Source of the DNA: Dactylellina haptotyla
Lineage: Eukaryota > Ascomycota > Orbiliomycetes > Orbiliales > Orbiliaceae
DNA: 64,000 bases
Direction: 5' to 3'
NCBI GenBank assembly: GCA_031310005.1
Contig: CM062384.1
Location: 682,001 to 746,000 of the forward strand
The notes beneath the pieces are model-generated. The model saw only the letters and a list, made by a program, of their open reading frames with translations. It was not told where the DNA came from and ran no database searches. Each line of letters opens with the position of its first letter. Within the stretch, counting starts at the first letter, position 1. A program made the position numbers and the translations under genes. Shown here piece after piece: positions 25,392-36,686 of the stretch.

Positions 25392-26565
25392 TTAGTCTTG
25401 CTTGTATCTGCACCAGCCAGCTCGTCCGACGAGATTCTCGCGCTTAACTCTAACTCGTTTCGTAGCTGGTTGAGTTAAAGAATCAGCTTGACGATTGACA
25501 CAGGTGCCTCCGTATGCAAAAAATTGTGATCCAAATTTGGTCTTAATAGCACTGAGCTGATTACTGAAGCATCCTGTGGTCGCCGAAGAATCAACCGCTG
25601 GTAGAAGATTGGTATTGACATTATACAGAGCTACGACGCTCATTTCCGCAAATTCCTCATGGCGGCCTAGGTAATCTCTCAGTTAGAATATATGTTGAAG
25701 GCTAAGAAGATAGAGGTGTTCAGGGGGAAGATAGTGTACCATTGGTATTGCCGTAATTACTAATGCTGCAGGTATCTGCGGCGAGAGCATTGACGAATGT
25801 TGATTTGGCTATCACCGTTCAGTCAGTTAGTGTTCGAGAGTCAATGCATTCGATACCTTGATCAATTGGGACCCACAAGAGAAATCTTGACCGAAAACAT
25901 CTCCTCTGTTGTCGATCAAATGGCCACTGTATTCATTGATTCATCCGTTAGTGAACTGTGCATGTGTGGTTATTGTCTCTAGCAACCCCTGAAGGTACTT
26001 ACACTTCATGAGCAAAAGTTTCAATGGGACAATCTCCGGCAACCATGAGATCTCCGTCATCGGGTGCAGCGCAGCAGCACTGACCATCAGGATTTGGGAC
26101 AATCATCGGGTGGCGGACCATGCTCCTCATGTGTACTGGCATGCGGCCGAAAATATCTGCAGTACGTCCGATAGACACAGGAGCATAATCGCACCTGCAG
26201 AAGACCCATGGACGAGCGCACTGTGTTTGTACAGTTAGCATTTGTCTTTTCACAGGCGTCCGAGCACGCAAATTCTAAGCTTTTGGGGGGAAACCCGGCG
26301 TTACATAACCTACATCGGAATATGTCACATTGTAAACTTGAACATGAGAAGCGGAGCATCCACGAGCTTGCATCTGGGAAGCGCAAGAGGCGGGAAGTGT
26401 CCCAGCAGGCCATTGGGTAACTGTATGAGGAGTCCACACGGAGCTATCCCAGATTGGCTGCCCAAAGAAAGTGCTAAGGTCTGGGTATGCAACCATAGAG
26501 TGCCATGGTTGGGCCATTGAAGTGGCAAATAGGCACAAGGCTGCTGCTACTTGAGAGTACTTCAT
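25392..26565 (-). CDS. Secreted HEVGH metallopeptidase-like protein
   Basis: Five exons (26565-26314, 26220-26003, 25926-25877, 25808-25740, 25666-25392) join to 287 residues with consistent phases. The N-terminus MKYSQVAAALCLFATSMAQ is a signal peptide. A Cys-rich domain follows (YSDCARPWVFCRCDYAPV). Residues 155-162 read HEVGHLID, a zincin HExxH motif with a downstream Asp; H155 and H159 are the likely zinc ligands and E156 the catalytic base. This arrangement matches a common family of small secreted fungal proteins with a putative zinc-peptidase fold; activity is inferred, not shown. One donor (exon 3) is GTGGGT, chosen because it alone keeps frame and gives the family-like sequence FVNALAADTCSISNYGNTN. 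The C-terminal 25 residues are unusually basic (KRVRVKR). A TATAAAAG box lies 150 bp upstream. Confidence 0.8.
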
Positions 26566-28863
26566 TTTTGAGATTGGTCTTGAATATAATTAAGAGTGTA
26601 TAGAAAACTGATTGCGTTGAGTAAGAGGAAGCGGAATACTGGAGACTTGATATCTTGATATTTCTGGTCTTTCGATGTTGGAGTATTCAGGATGGGATAG
26701 CGCAGAGCTTCCTTTTATATTCAAAAAGGGACCTCAAACTTAAAGATTCCTCAACTATCAGTAATCTGGACGGCATCTGGCTTGCGAGACAAAGTAATCT
26801 GGTCCGGAGTGTTTCCTTCGTCTACCCTCCCGGTCCTTAGTATAGATGCGATATAGATTTTGATACTGTTGCTGACCATCCACTTGCCGCGTTTGTAGAA
26901 CTTTCAATACAAAACTTTCACTGAACGCATTACCCAGCGGATCGGAGCACTGGTTGTCTGAACTATCATATAAAAGTGATGATATGTACTTAAACCCACA
27001 TTTTAGCCGGTTCGCATTTTGCATCCGTGCAGAGCGTTCATAAACTTCTAGCGCATCGGCGTTTCAGGATTCCGTGTTGAATAGCTGCTGTCACATATTC
27101 AGATAACGGTGGCTGTGGCCATATGATTGACTTAGGAAAGGGAATGGTCTTTTTTCCTACATCACGAGCTGGTTACACTCAGGAGATTTAGAAAGTTGGA
27201 ATTGCCCGAATTAGAACCAATCGGAATCCTTGGATGAGCACATGAACAGAGACAACGGGAATCGAAAGATGTATCAGCACCCTTGGAATTGTGACAGCCC
27301 CGACTCCACCTCACAAGTATAGACTTCTACTCTATATCAAGCATGATACAACTCTGTCTGCAGTTTGTTGAAAACCCGGAATTGAGTTGTGGGGGCGGTC
27401 TATTTGCATTACATCCAACAATCCCTTGATATCACGATATCAAATGATTGAAGTCTTGGCGTCTAGGCGCTTGATAGCTTAATAATTAATAAGGTGCCGG
27501 GTATTCTTCATTCATATTAATCTCACGAAAGATCCCAAAGTGGCTATGTGATCCGCGTTGAATGTTGCATTTTTTGTTGCAGGATATATCTGCAAGACAT
27601 CCTTGCTACCACTCCCAGTCGCTGACCGCGAATGGTCTGTGCTACAGGAGTCATGGTAATATAATTGGTTGAAAAGACATCCCCCACGTTTTTAAAGTAG
27701 CTGGATTGGCATTTCCGATGCACTCTGATGGAAGATATCGAAACCCTGAACCCAAAACCTCGTGTCTCGGATGAACCCGGCTCACTGGGGGAGGTATGTC
27801 GAGTTGTCGAAACCGGTCATTGTGTCTATTGTAACATCAGAGATAGGTATTTCATCCTCCTTGGATATTTGCCACGGCTGATATATCTCATACGGGTTTA
27901 AACTCTCAACGATGTCATGTCATTGATATCTTCTATTTAGTTGAACTGTTTGGTCACCGATAAGATCTTGACAGGTTAAATTTCTTATAGACATCGCGAA
28001 TGCAACATTATGCATCGGACCACTCATCTATCCTATCCCTTGTATTTCGCTTAAACGGGCACTAAATAACGGGCACTAGACAATGATACGAGGTCCGATC
28101 CGTGAGTACCTAGAGGGAGATCCATTTTAAAATACCAAACACCCCACTGCGGAATCTCTTCACAGAGCTTCCCCGAGACATTTGAACGGCAGGAATACGA
28201 GCCCGTATACGGGTCATATATTATCCGGGTTTCAACTAACCGGTTCCCCATCGAATAGGGTTCTTCTGACTAAAGGTGTGCCTTTGGACTCGCTAGATCT
28301 CGAATATTGTTGGTCAGACTACGTGAAAATCCAAGGAAGCTTTTCACTGAAATAACTAATCACTATAAGGCTGAGACCATTGACCAACAAAAGGATTACT
28401 CATGAACGTTGATCGAGTCACAATGGCATTGTGTTGGGGTATATTTAACGGGTAATATAGGTAAGCCCGAGGAGCTATTGGCTGAGCAGGAAGTTATCGT
28501 CCCACGTGGTATAACTTGGTGGTTAATTCGATGATCTCGTTGATATTTGGGTATCCTGAGCTACATTTCTGCGTTTATTAGAATATTGGTGATCAAATGT
28601 TTGTGCCTTCAGATTATTTTGTCGATACGTTGATCTGAATGATTTTGATTAACTATATTTTCTGTAACTATATAATTGAAATTTGGGAAGCATATTGGTC
28701 CACTTGTAATATAGCCCCTTCTCGTTATAGTTATTTTTTTAATATAGGTGTGAATCATTCTGTACTTTTGGCGTCATGTTTTGAGAACGATATTAGGCTA
28801 TGAGCATGAAATAACATTACAATTTAGTTCTGTCATCTGTTCACGAGAGTGTTACTTGCTATA
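26566..28863. other. Intergenic, AT-rich
   Basis: Beyond the TATA box at 26712, this 2.3-kb stretch has several imperfect GATATC-type palindromes (near 26650 and 27430) but no gene. A 66-codon minus-strand ORF at 28051-28251 has no partner exon or recognisable sequence. Confidence 0.5.
26712..26719 (-). promoter_or_regulatory. TATA box of the secreted metallopeptidase-like gene
   Basis: TATAAAAG on the minus strand, about 150 bp before the ATG at 26565. Similar spacing is seen at several other genes in this window. Confidence 0.5.
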
Positions 28864-30579
28864 CTAGCAAAAACTGGCGAATTGACGTCGCCTGAGCGCT
28901 GCTTCGGTTTCTGCTAAAGTGCGGAAAGACTTCTCGTCTACTTTCATGCAAAGTATATTTTGTCGCTCTCGATAATCGGAGCATTTCGAGAGGTATTCTT
29001 CGAGTGATCCTACCTCCACATTTTCCGTGGTCCCCGAAACCTGCGAGCCGCCACTTGAACCCCGTTGCGTGTCCTTCCCTTTGATTACATTTGACTGAAT
29101 ACTAAGCTTCTTATCAAAATTTTGTGTCAGATGTCCAATGCTTTTGACCTGACTGAAGTCGCCGTAAATTTCAGTCTCATCTTCTTGATATTCGAGAAAG
29201 TGGCCGCCATGTTCGGCATAATCCGTGGCTGATAAAGGTTTCTGAGGAGGCTGACGTCCGGTAACTCGAGTGTAGTCATTTGCATTCAGTATTTGGACAT
29301 TAAACGCGATTATGTTGTCTTTATCCCAGTCTTCTGACTCCTTAGGGTCTTTGATGATGGTCTGGTGGATTTTACCCCCAGCGCCGAGGCCCATTTCGGA
29401 CTCCTCGGCATAACCTCCACCGCGAAGGCGAAGCACCATGTGTATGGTGTCCTGCAGGCGGCCGAAAGTTAGAGTGTTACGTGATTTCTGGAGTAAGTGC
29501 GGGTGTACCTCTTTCTTGATACCGTACTCTTCCACCGCTGAAACGTTGAAGCTCTGTCAGTAGTTACTCTGATCTATGGGATGAATTTTTTTTATATAAT
29601 ATGTGGTAACGGATCCTTGAACATACTTCTTCCGTCTTCGAGTTGTCGGCCCGCCCACATTAAACGTTGTTGATCTATAGGACAATCCGTCTCATCCTCT
29701 ATATATTCTTTCAATGTCTCTATTGTCCAATCTCGGCCAGCTCGAATGTTAATTGTTCTTCCAGTGAGCGTTTTAAGGAAGATACCAATGCTAGTGTAAA
29801 AATTTCCCTTGATTCAGAAAATACTTTTAGTAAAAGGTTTGGAAACACGAACACAGCGCGATCATTGTCGAAGACTTACCCAATTCCGCTTTGTGCCGAT
29901 AATCTCAAACTGCAACCCACCAACATCCTCACTGCCGGTCATCTGTCCCTCCACGGTGAAGCCTTTGCCTAGAGGTGTAGCAACAAACTGTCGCACTTTG
30001 CCCCTGCCTATAGCAATTCCGTCGACCCAAGGTTGGCCTGGCACGACTATGTAATCCTGCACCGACTCCCCCTTTGCTAGGCGATTTCTGCGCCTAAGAG
30101 TCGTTGCCGTTGTTTCGTTCTCGGGCTCACCACTGACAACGTTTATTCCACCAGCGTAGATTTTGATAGCGTAGTGTCTGCGCACGGGAAAGTTATTAGG
30201 TTCCCCTCTAAGATGAAAGTCAATCCACATCGCTTCATTGTCTAGCGGCTTATTAGTCTTTGTTGGGTTCTATTGATATACCCCCAATGCTTCACTCACT
30301 ATACATGGCCATTAGCAAACCTCCCTTCTCCGCCATAGAGTCCGGAAGGTTGTTGGCAACCTCGTTCGCATTTGTTAGGCTAATTTCCCCGAGATCTGGG
30401 GGGAGGTGCGAAGTTTCGTCATTGTCAGGCACCCGTATGGTTCTTCGGAAACTGATCTCGAGGCGCCTGTCAACAACGACCTTGTTTTCTTCGAGGGCGA
30501 TACCAAATGGGTTCCTGAACCCGGTTGATTCCTGGTACTTAGGCGGTTGGTGTCTGCTTCCATCAAAATCAAGCTCCAT
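28864..30579 (-). CDS. Fungal protein with an internal ubiquitin domain
   Basis: Exons 30579-30300, 30241-29880, 29807-29627, 29537-29509 and 29451-28864 give 479 residues. Residues 1-214 form an N-terminal domain I know from fungal ubiquitin-domain proteins (YQESTGFRNPFGIALEENKV, DYIVVPGQPWVDGIAIGRGK). Residues 221-296 align without gaps to all 76 residues of ubiquitin, about 43 identical by hand count, ending in MVLRLRGGG. Unlike ubiquitin, the protein continues for 183 residues after the di-glycine. The Lys48 position is Arg (AGRQLEDGR) and Lys11 is Arg; Lys6, Lys27 and Lys63 are kept. The hydrophobic patch is L8, M44 (Ile in ubiquitin), V70. A 57-bp intron with a CTAAC branch interrupts the fold just before DTIHMVLRL. 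The acceptor of exon 3 is AAG, less usual, chosen to keep frame. Its function is unknown; it is probably a folding or interaction module and not a conjugated modifier. Confidence 0.85.
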
Positions 30580-32385
30580 GATGTGCGACTATAAGGCTTC
30601 GACCTAGCTGATGGTCTACTTGTATACTATGCCAGAGCTGTTTCTTGATGGAGGTGAATGAAACGTTTGGAAGATCTTAACATAATCTCCTTGAGATATT
30701 TTAGATGAGTACTTGACGCTCACCGTCGGCGTCGAATATCAATAGCCTGTTGCCACTGAGTGTCCCGCTTTACAAACTAGTCTGAATCAAGGGAACTGGA
30801 TGCTGGGCGCAGCTGTTCTACGTGAACCAAATGTGCCTCCAATTGGTTGGACTGTCGGCCAAGAGCCAAGAGCGGGGGGAAGGATCACAACATGCAACAA
30901 AAATTGGTGTATTCCAACTCACATATTGACGATTCTGGGTTCCTAGTTTAACAGCAGCTAATCAAGTTTTCCAGATCTCAAAGAGTAATCCTAAGCTAAG
31001 GGGTCTTTGTCCATCTTCTTCTAAGCAGCAACTAGTATATAATAGAAAATTGGGAAGCGTTCTGTTGAGTTAAGTTATAAGTTGGCATTTTCTCGTCTCT
31101 GCTATAACATCTATTTATATGGGGTATATATTGCCCTATATTAAAACCTCTCTCAGCTTCCCGAAGTGACACACATTCCCGACTCGTCAACATGCGACAG
31201 CATTGACTTGATACAACACAACGCCGAATCACAAGATGGATCCAAAACGGGGTCAATGCATGTGCATACATCCTTGTTTTATGCGTCCAAATACAATAAA
31301 GGAAAATATTCGAACAGTGCAAGGTAGGAAACCCGAAGGATACACTCGATCCGATCATCGCCTACGACTTTCCAGCCTGGGGGTATATATTATGTTGGTA
31401 TCATATATGATCATATAGTGGCCTTTCATCTTTATCTCGACCATATCATATCTGGTAACTTTACAAGAGCAAGAAGAAATATACTAGATTTAACTACTTT
31501 TGATATTTGGAGTGATGTAACATGACAATTTTAAACTCAAAAGAAAATCATGATAGCATCTCACTCTCCCTACCTAACCGTTTACACTGTTCTCAAAATG
31601 TAGGTGTTTCTGGAGAGCTAAAGGCCTTGACTGAAACAGTCCGTATACCTCTATCGTAAGCGCTGATTAGTTGAATTGTTTAATTTGATAATATATCATG
31701 TGCTAACACAGCCGATATATGCTCGTGGGGTGTGTTCGGGTACGTGTACGCAAGAGGAAGCCGACTTCCTTAGGAGTATGAGAAGCGAGAGACTTATATT
31801 CGCCTAGCAATTATGCGAGGTCGCCCCGAGGAGGCTAAAATAGTGTAGTGGGATAGTAACTAGGACATCGAGGTGCACGTGGGGAGAATTGGTTACGAAT
31901 CCCAACACTCAATGAACTCATGCCTGGCAATATCCTCATCAGGTGACAATATCTGATATCGGCGTTCGAAATCGCAATTTCGTTTTCAAAGCTTTGGATT
32001 AACTCTCCGATGGAACTAGTTGCCGTATCAGCGATGGGAACGCAATATATCTCATTTCGATGGTCTCAGAGCATGAGAATATTGTAGGCTCAATTTTAGA
32101 ACATCGGTAGGCACTGGTAACGAATGAGAAGCCCTCATGATGTAACTTCGTTTGAGCTTTCGCAATTGAATCACGTATACCTATTGCATCTCCAAGAATA
32201 GGAATCTCTATGTTGTAATTCTATCACATCAACGAGTATATAAGTATACTTGATCGCCAGTTAGAATACCATCTCATCTCATCTCATCATCAGAGAGCGA
32301 TCAGGATCTCAGGTAATCTAGCCTCTTTCACATTCACTACCCACCTCTATAATTCTACAAACTCGACAGTCCCCTACAACCCACA
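30580..32385. other. Intergenic, AT-rich
   Basis: A divergent promoter region of 1.8 kb between the ubiquitin-domain gene (minus) and a small plus-strand gene. Besides the TATA box at 32237 and a short (ATCTC)n tract near 32272-32290, I see nothing. Confidence 0.5.
32237..32244 (+). promoter_or_regulatory. TATA box of the small orphan gene
   Basis: TATATAAG about 149 bp before the ATG at 32386. Confidence 0.5.
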
Positions 32386-32940
32386 ATGGACAAAACTTCA
32401 CAAGAGAAAAACCGCCAACTCGCCGAAAAGGTCAAAGCTGAACAGCTCGCAAACCAAAAAGTCGCAAAGGCCCTCTGGTTCCAAAGAAACCCAAAGACCC
32501 AAGACGCACCAGGGTACACCTACGCCCTCTCCGGCAAAAAGAAAGAACCATTCAGATACAAACCCGCCCCGAAATCCATCCGCGCCGCACCCGTGGTCTC
32601 AAAGCGAACGGCCGAGCCAACGGACACCACAGGCTCCGAACTCACCAAACGAGCGTGGAGCAAGCAAGTTTACTGGGAAGTCACGGGGGACTGTGACTGG
32701 AAGGTGCCACCTGAGGAGGATGCTAGAAATAACGGAATAGCAAGATACGCTTTGTGCAGGAACACGTTTTCGGCGTTCTCGTACAAGCTTTCGTTTACCA
32801 ATACTGGTTGGTTCTTGTTTCGATTCTGGGATGCTACTGATGATTATTATGACTGCTATACGTTTTTCAATGGGGATCATAGCATTGACTATAACTCCAA
32901 TGCCCCGACTATTAGACGGTTCACTCATGACTTGATCTAG
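32386..32940 (+). CDS. Orphan 184-residue protein, no intron
   Basis: An intact single-exon gene with a TATA box 149 bp upstream and an ATG in good context (cacaATGGAC). Residues 1-90 are Lys/Gln-rich and probably disordered. Residues ~94-184 look like a compact domain rich in aromatics and with three Cys (VYWEVTGDCDWKVPP, ARYALCRNTFSAFSYKL, FLFRFWDATDDYYDCYTFF). There is no signal peptide by the usual hydrophobic-core test, so it is likely intracellular or secreted by another route. I do not recognise the family. The density of Trp, Phe and Tyr in the C-terminal part is unlike a chance ORF and recalls small beta-rich fungal proteins, but that is only an impression. Confidence 0.65.
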   Translation: MDKTSQEKNRQLAEKVKAEQLANQKVAKALWFQRNPKTQDAPGYTYALSGKKKEPFRYKPAPKSIRAAPVVSKRTAEPTDTTGSELTKRAWSKQVYWEVTGDCDWKVPPEEDARNNGIARYALCRNTFSAFSYKLSFTNTGWFLFRFWDATDDYYDCYTFFNGDHSIDYNSNAPTIRRFTHDLI

Positions 32941-33411
32941 GGTTGTCAAGTGTTGTGGGGGGTTGGAAGATATGTGGTGGGAAGGGCATCTTGTTGGGAG
33001 TTTCGTAAGATCTTTGTTTCTTGAGCACCATGTATTCTGATTAAATTCAATTGAAGTCTTTATTTCGCACTTTCCTTGTTCATTTAAATTTATGTCGCAG
33101 GAAATTAAGACTACATTCTGGTTTATTGTGAATTACTGTAGAGATAAGTTATAGGGTAAGTCTGCTTGATTGGCTTCCAATACAGCATACAGCCGTCCAC
33201 CGACATTCCCGTCGCCGAGCGTCTAAAAATTGCCACAATAAACCAGGTAGAGAGAACAAAAAAGTCAGTATCAACTAGGGTACACTTATGCTAGACAAAC
33301 TGGAAGCTCGACAAAAAAAAGTATAACAAAAGAGAAAAAGTAAAAATACCCCTGTCCGTAGACTCCCTGACACTTAAACAACAAAAGCAAGAATCTAAAA
33401 TGATGATCCAC
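32941..33411. other. Convergent intergenic region
   Basis: 470 bp between two 3' ends (the orphan gene and SEC17). AT-rich; expected to hold both terminators. No gene seen. Confidence 0.6.
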
Positions 33412-34595
33412 TCATAGTAACTCATCGTCGGCTCCCTTCTCGATGGTATTCTGTGTCTTGGCGAGAATATCGAGTTTCCAGTTATCCAACGGGTATCGTT
33501 CTTTATATTGCATAACGTTCTGGAAGAACTTCTGCTGTTCTTTCTCCTCCACGCATTCCAATAGATTCTGTGGTGTCATATTAGTAGCTGATCTGAGTAC
33601 GACATAAGCAAGATGGAAGATTGCAAAAGCCTACATGTAGGAAAATGGCTTCCATAGCCGGGGGTGAGAATGCTGCATCCATGTTCGGGTAAACTTGTAG
33701 GATGGCACGTTTTGCGGCAACGACGTCCATGGTAGCCAGATGGCAGAGTGCGGATTTGAAAAGGTAGTCTTTAACGCTCCATTTCATCAGGTTGTTACTC
33801 ATCGATGCGTTTGCGACTTCCTCGTATTTCGCGATAGCCGTGTGGTAATCTCCGACTTCAGCTGATAGATCGGCCGCTTTGATGTAGTTCTTGTTCGCCA
33901 GACTGTTTCAGGGTGGTCGAAATGCCACGTGTTAGCTACTCTTCTGGAGCTCTCATTGCAATAAGGGATGACAAAAGTGCAATGGAAAGAAATCATGTAG
34001 TGCTCTTACGCTTCAGCGTTGTCGTTTCTGAACCAGTCTGCTGCTTCGTTGAACTCCTTGATAGCCTCCACTTTCATCGCCGAGTTCTGCTCTAGCATCT
34101 CGGCGAGGGTCTGCTTGTTTTGTGCGGCCCTTCGAATGTTTGTGATGGCGTAGTGGCCGAGGGCTTCTCGCATACATCGTGCTGCGGCGGCGGGGTCGCT
34201 GAGTCTGTAGGCTTTGAAGGCTTCCACCAAGTGACCTGCCATATCATTGTTTTCGCCGATCTGTTTGCTTAGGGCGGCGGCTTTTTCGAAGGCAGCACCA
34301 GCTTCCTGGTCTGGAGAAACGGAACAGAGACCACGATTAGCCGGGTATACGATCATTCTGGGGTATTCAAGTGCAAGAGCCTACGTTGGTTGGCTGATCG
34401 GAATGCATTCGCGGCCTGCGCGTAAAGCTCTGCAGCTTGCTCGATCTTGTCCTGCTTGTTGCCGCCGAACCAGCTGAAGCCGCCGGAAGCTCCCTGCTCC
34501 TCCTTCTGGGCCTGGATGTACTGTTAGCTGGTGCGTTATAAACCGGAAGCGCCTGGGAGGAAACCAACTTTTGCGATAAGACTTCTGCCGTCCAT
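33412..34595 (-). CDS. SEC17: Alpha-SNAP, vesicle-fusion adaptor
   Basis: Exons 34595-34569, 34520-34385, 34310-34010, 33902-33635 and 33567-33412 give 295 residues, the usual length for Sec17 (about 292). The protein binds SNARE complexes and recruits the ATPase Sec18/NSF to take them apart after membrane fusion; it acts on cytosolic faces of the endomembranes. Family hallmarks: the N-terminal loop GGFSWFGGNKQDKIEQAAEL, TPR-like helices (NDMAGHLVEAFKAYRLSDP, GDYHTAIAKYEEVANASM) and the C-terminal segment LDNWKLDILAKTQNTIEKG followed by acidic ADDELL, which contacts NSF. The first exon codes only nine residues (MDGRSLIAK), with a weak GTTGGT donor, so the exact start is the least certain part. 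It is transcribed divergently from the GatC-like gene, with 228 bp between starts. Confidence 0.9.
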
Positions 34596-34823
34596 GGTGA
34601 TGTCGAATGTGGGTGTAAGATGAGATGGGGAGGGAGTGTGGAGGTGTGGAGTGGTTGGTGGGATGGTGTCGTCGTGGCTGGCGGGCTGTGGTGGGGAGCA
34701 ACTTGGAGCAACTTGCTGCCGGCCTTGGCGGTGATGACATGCGTCTTCGCCCGCAACGCGCTTTTCCCAACACCAAATTTTGCCGCACTTAACTCTTTGC
34801 TTCGGATAACCACCAGCTTCACA
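34596..34823. promoter_or_regulatory. Shared divergent promoter, SEC17 / GatC-like
   Basis: Only 228 bp separate the two ATG codons on opposite strands, so both promoters must lie here or inside the neighbouring gene. No TATA box is visible; the stretch has G/T-rich tracts (tggtgggatggtgtcgtcg), as is common for housekeeping promoters. Confidence 0.55.
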
Positions 34824-35471
34824 ATGGCCATGCGACGGTCGACGGCCCGTCTGTTCTCGACGGCCTCTCGTTGCCTACAGCACTCGAAACCGGAGGGACC
34901 GTCTGGAAAGAAATCGTCTCGTCTGAAACCATCACAGGAATCCCTGGACTATGTGCGTGGAATACTCGGGGAACCGACATGGTCGATAACTTCCCTCCTC
35001 CCGCCCAGCAATCCGAAGAGCACATCCACAACCCCGCCAATGGATCCGAAAGACCAGATGAACCCAGAGAAACTGCGGCATCTACTAAGACTATCCGCCC
35101 TCCCGATGCCAAAGGATAAAGCACATGAAGACGCAATGATCCAAGACCTCAACGATCACCTCTATTTTATGAGTAAGATTAGAGAGGTGGATACGACTGG
35201 TGTGGAACCTCTGGTGGCAATAAGAGATGAGACAAAAGAGAAGGCAATCACATTGGAGGATATTCTAGAGGAGGAGAAGAAGCTTGAAGCCATGGGTCCT
35301 ATGGGGGCTGAGGATTGGGATCCATTCGCAAATGCCAAGGAGAGAGTGGGCAACTACTTTGTGATAGAGGGGGAGATGGGGGATGGCAGTGCTGAGGATG
35401 TGGTAGTTGGTGCAGAGGAAGTCAAAAAGGTGGACTCGCTAGAGACCGTTAAGGCTCGAAAAGAAGAGTAG
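34824..35471 (+). CDS. gatC: Mitochondrial Glu-tRNA(Gln) amidotransferase subunit C-like
   Basis: A single exon of 215 residues from the ATG at 34824. The frame is open further upstream, but the N-terminus MAMRRSTARLFSTASRCLQ is a typical Arg/Ser-rich mitochondrial presequence, so this start is preferred. Residues ~75-140 match GatC: NPEKLRHLLRLSALPMPKD, then YFMSKIREVDTTGVEPLVAI, the conserved helix and EVDTxGVEP motif. GatC helps assemble the A and B subunits, which convert Glu-tRNA(Gln) to Gln-tRNA(Gln) in mitochondria. The C-terminal ~60 residues are acidic and longer than in bacterial GatC. It is divergent to SEC17; the function is inferred from family. Confidence 0.8.
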   Translation: MAMRRSTARLFSTASRCLQHSKPEGPSGKKSSRLKPSQESLDYVRGILGEPTWSITSLLPPSNPKSTSTTPPMDPKDQMNPEKLRHLLRLSALPMPKDKAHEDAMIQDLNDHLYFMSKIREVDTTGVEPLVAIRDETKEKAITLEDILEEEKKLEAMGPMGAEDWDPFANAKERVGNYFVIEGEMGDGSAEDVVVGAEEVKKVDSLETVKARKEE

Positions 35472-35660
35472 AATGGACTCTAGAAGACACAACTTGGGCA
35501 CAATCACGACTATAGGATATGGGCTATTGAGGTATCTCGGTGGCACGGAATCAAACATCCATAGTGGTGTTTCGAATTACGTTCAATTTTGACTTTAAAG
35601 ATGGGTGACTACCCAACACTAACTCTCGAACTCTTCGCTTCGTTTTTGGCCACAAGCATA

Positions 35661-36686
35661 TCAAGCCTCCTGACTATCTCGCTCTCTCCTCCACACCTCG
35701 CTCTCGTCACCAACATCCTCTAGGGCTTGGCGTCTAGTGCTACCATAGTTCCTCGCTACCATCGCCCCAGGCTGATCAGTTTGTCCGTTGACATGGCTTG
35801 ATCCGTTGACATGGCTCGATCCATTGATCGCTCTTCCCTCTTCCTCGTCCCCCTCTCCTATTTCTTGGACTCGATTATATTCGTAATCATTCTGTCGCAT
35901 AAACTTCGCCACAATGTCGGGTCGCCCTAACCCAAGCATCATCAAGATAAACTATAGTCGAACAGTCAATTTATTTCTCCGATACATAATATCCAAGGGA
36001 TGAAATTCTTACGTTAATAACGACCAAAGTCGCCCCGATGGCAGTGTTGAAACCGGCTACTGTTCTAACCTGCTCCTCCCATAACGGCAGACAGGGTTGT
36101 ACTTTGCCCTTCCCACCATAAAGCTTCTCGCAAGTGCCAGCTGGTACACCAGGATCGTGCGCCGTTTCATTCTTGGGGCGGAAGAAAGGCCATGATTCGT
36201 GTTTTGTTGTCTTCAATCCGCAACATTGGAGTGACTCTTGCATTTGCTTGATGACGACCGCGTCCTGGGCCGAGTACCATGTCTGCCAAGTTTTCTCGAG
36301 CCCGCACGAATTATCTCCCAAATATGGAGTCGACCAGCTAAAGAGCATCGATGGTGCAATGAGTAGTAACAAGTTAAGCCCAAGTAGCCAAGGTGTCAAT
36401 GGCCCTTTATTCCTCTTCTGTCTAGCAGAAGAGGGTTGGGCGAGGCTGCGGAAGATGGCGAAGATATTAGGGAGCGGGAGAGTGGTGGCTAGGATCGAGA
36501 GGATTGCGGGAATAGGTAGACGGTATTTGCTTGTAAGATAATAGCTGCTGAGTCCAAGCACCGCGAGACAGATCATAAGCTAGTGATATCCAAGTGTAAG
36601 CTGGTGTTTGAATATCTGGTTGCTATCAGAGGGAGATTTGCACATACAATCGAGGCGCCCCATTTGGCGAACGTTAATGGATTCAT
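35661..36686 (-). CDS. Tetraspanin-like membrane protein
   Basis: Exons 36686-36648, 36579-36013 and 35951-35661 give 298 residues. Four membrane segments are visible: ASILMICLAVLGLSSYYL (interrupted by intron 1), PAILSILATTLPLPNIFAIF, WLLGLNLLLLIAPSMLFSW and a last one split by intron 2 (TAIGATLVVIN / FILMMLGLG). The large outer loop between segments 3 and 4 has the diagnostic CCG (MQESLQCCGLKTT) and further Cys residues (CEKLYGG, PCLPLWEE). The cytosolic tail is acidic and includes the duplicated unit SSHVNG twice. Fungal tetraspanins (Pls1, Tsp2, Tsp3 types) organise membrane microdomains; Pls1 is needed for appressorium penetration. Which subgroup this belongs to I cannot say; its long tail argues against Pls1. 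Confidence 0.8.

Noticed and set aside
28051-28251. 66-codon minus-strand frame with two Cys
   Set aside because: Starts at an ATG but has no signal peptide, no partner exon, and lies in AT-rich intergenic sequence.
34367-34831. 154-codon minus-strand frame spanning the SEC17/GatC promoter
   Set aside because: Overlaps the first two SEC17 exons in another frame and the start of GatC; no conserved sequence.
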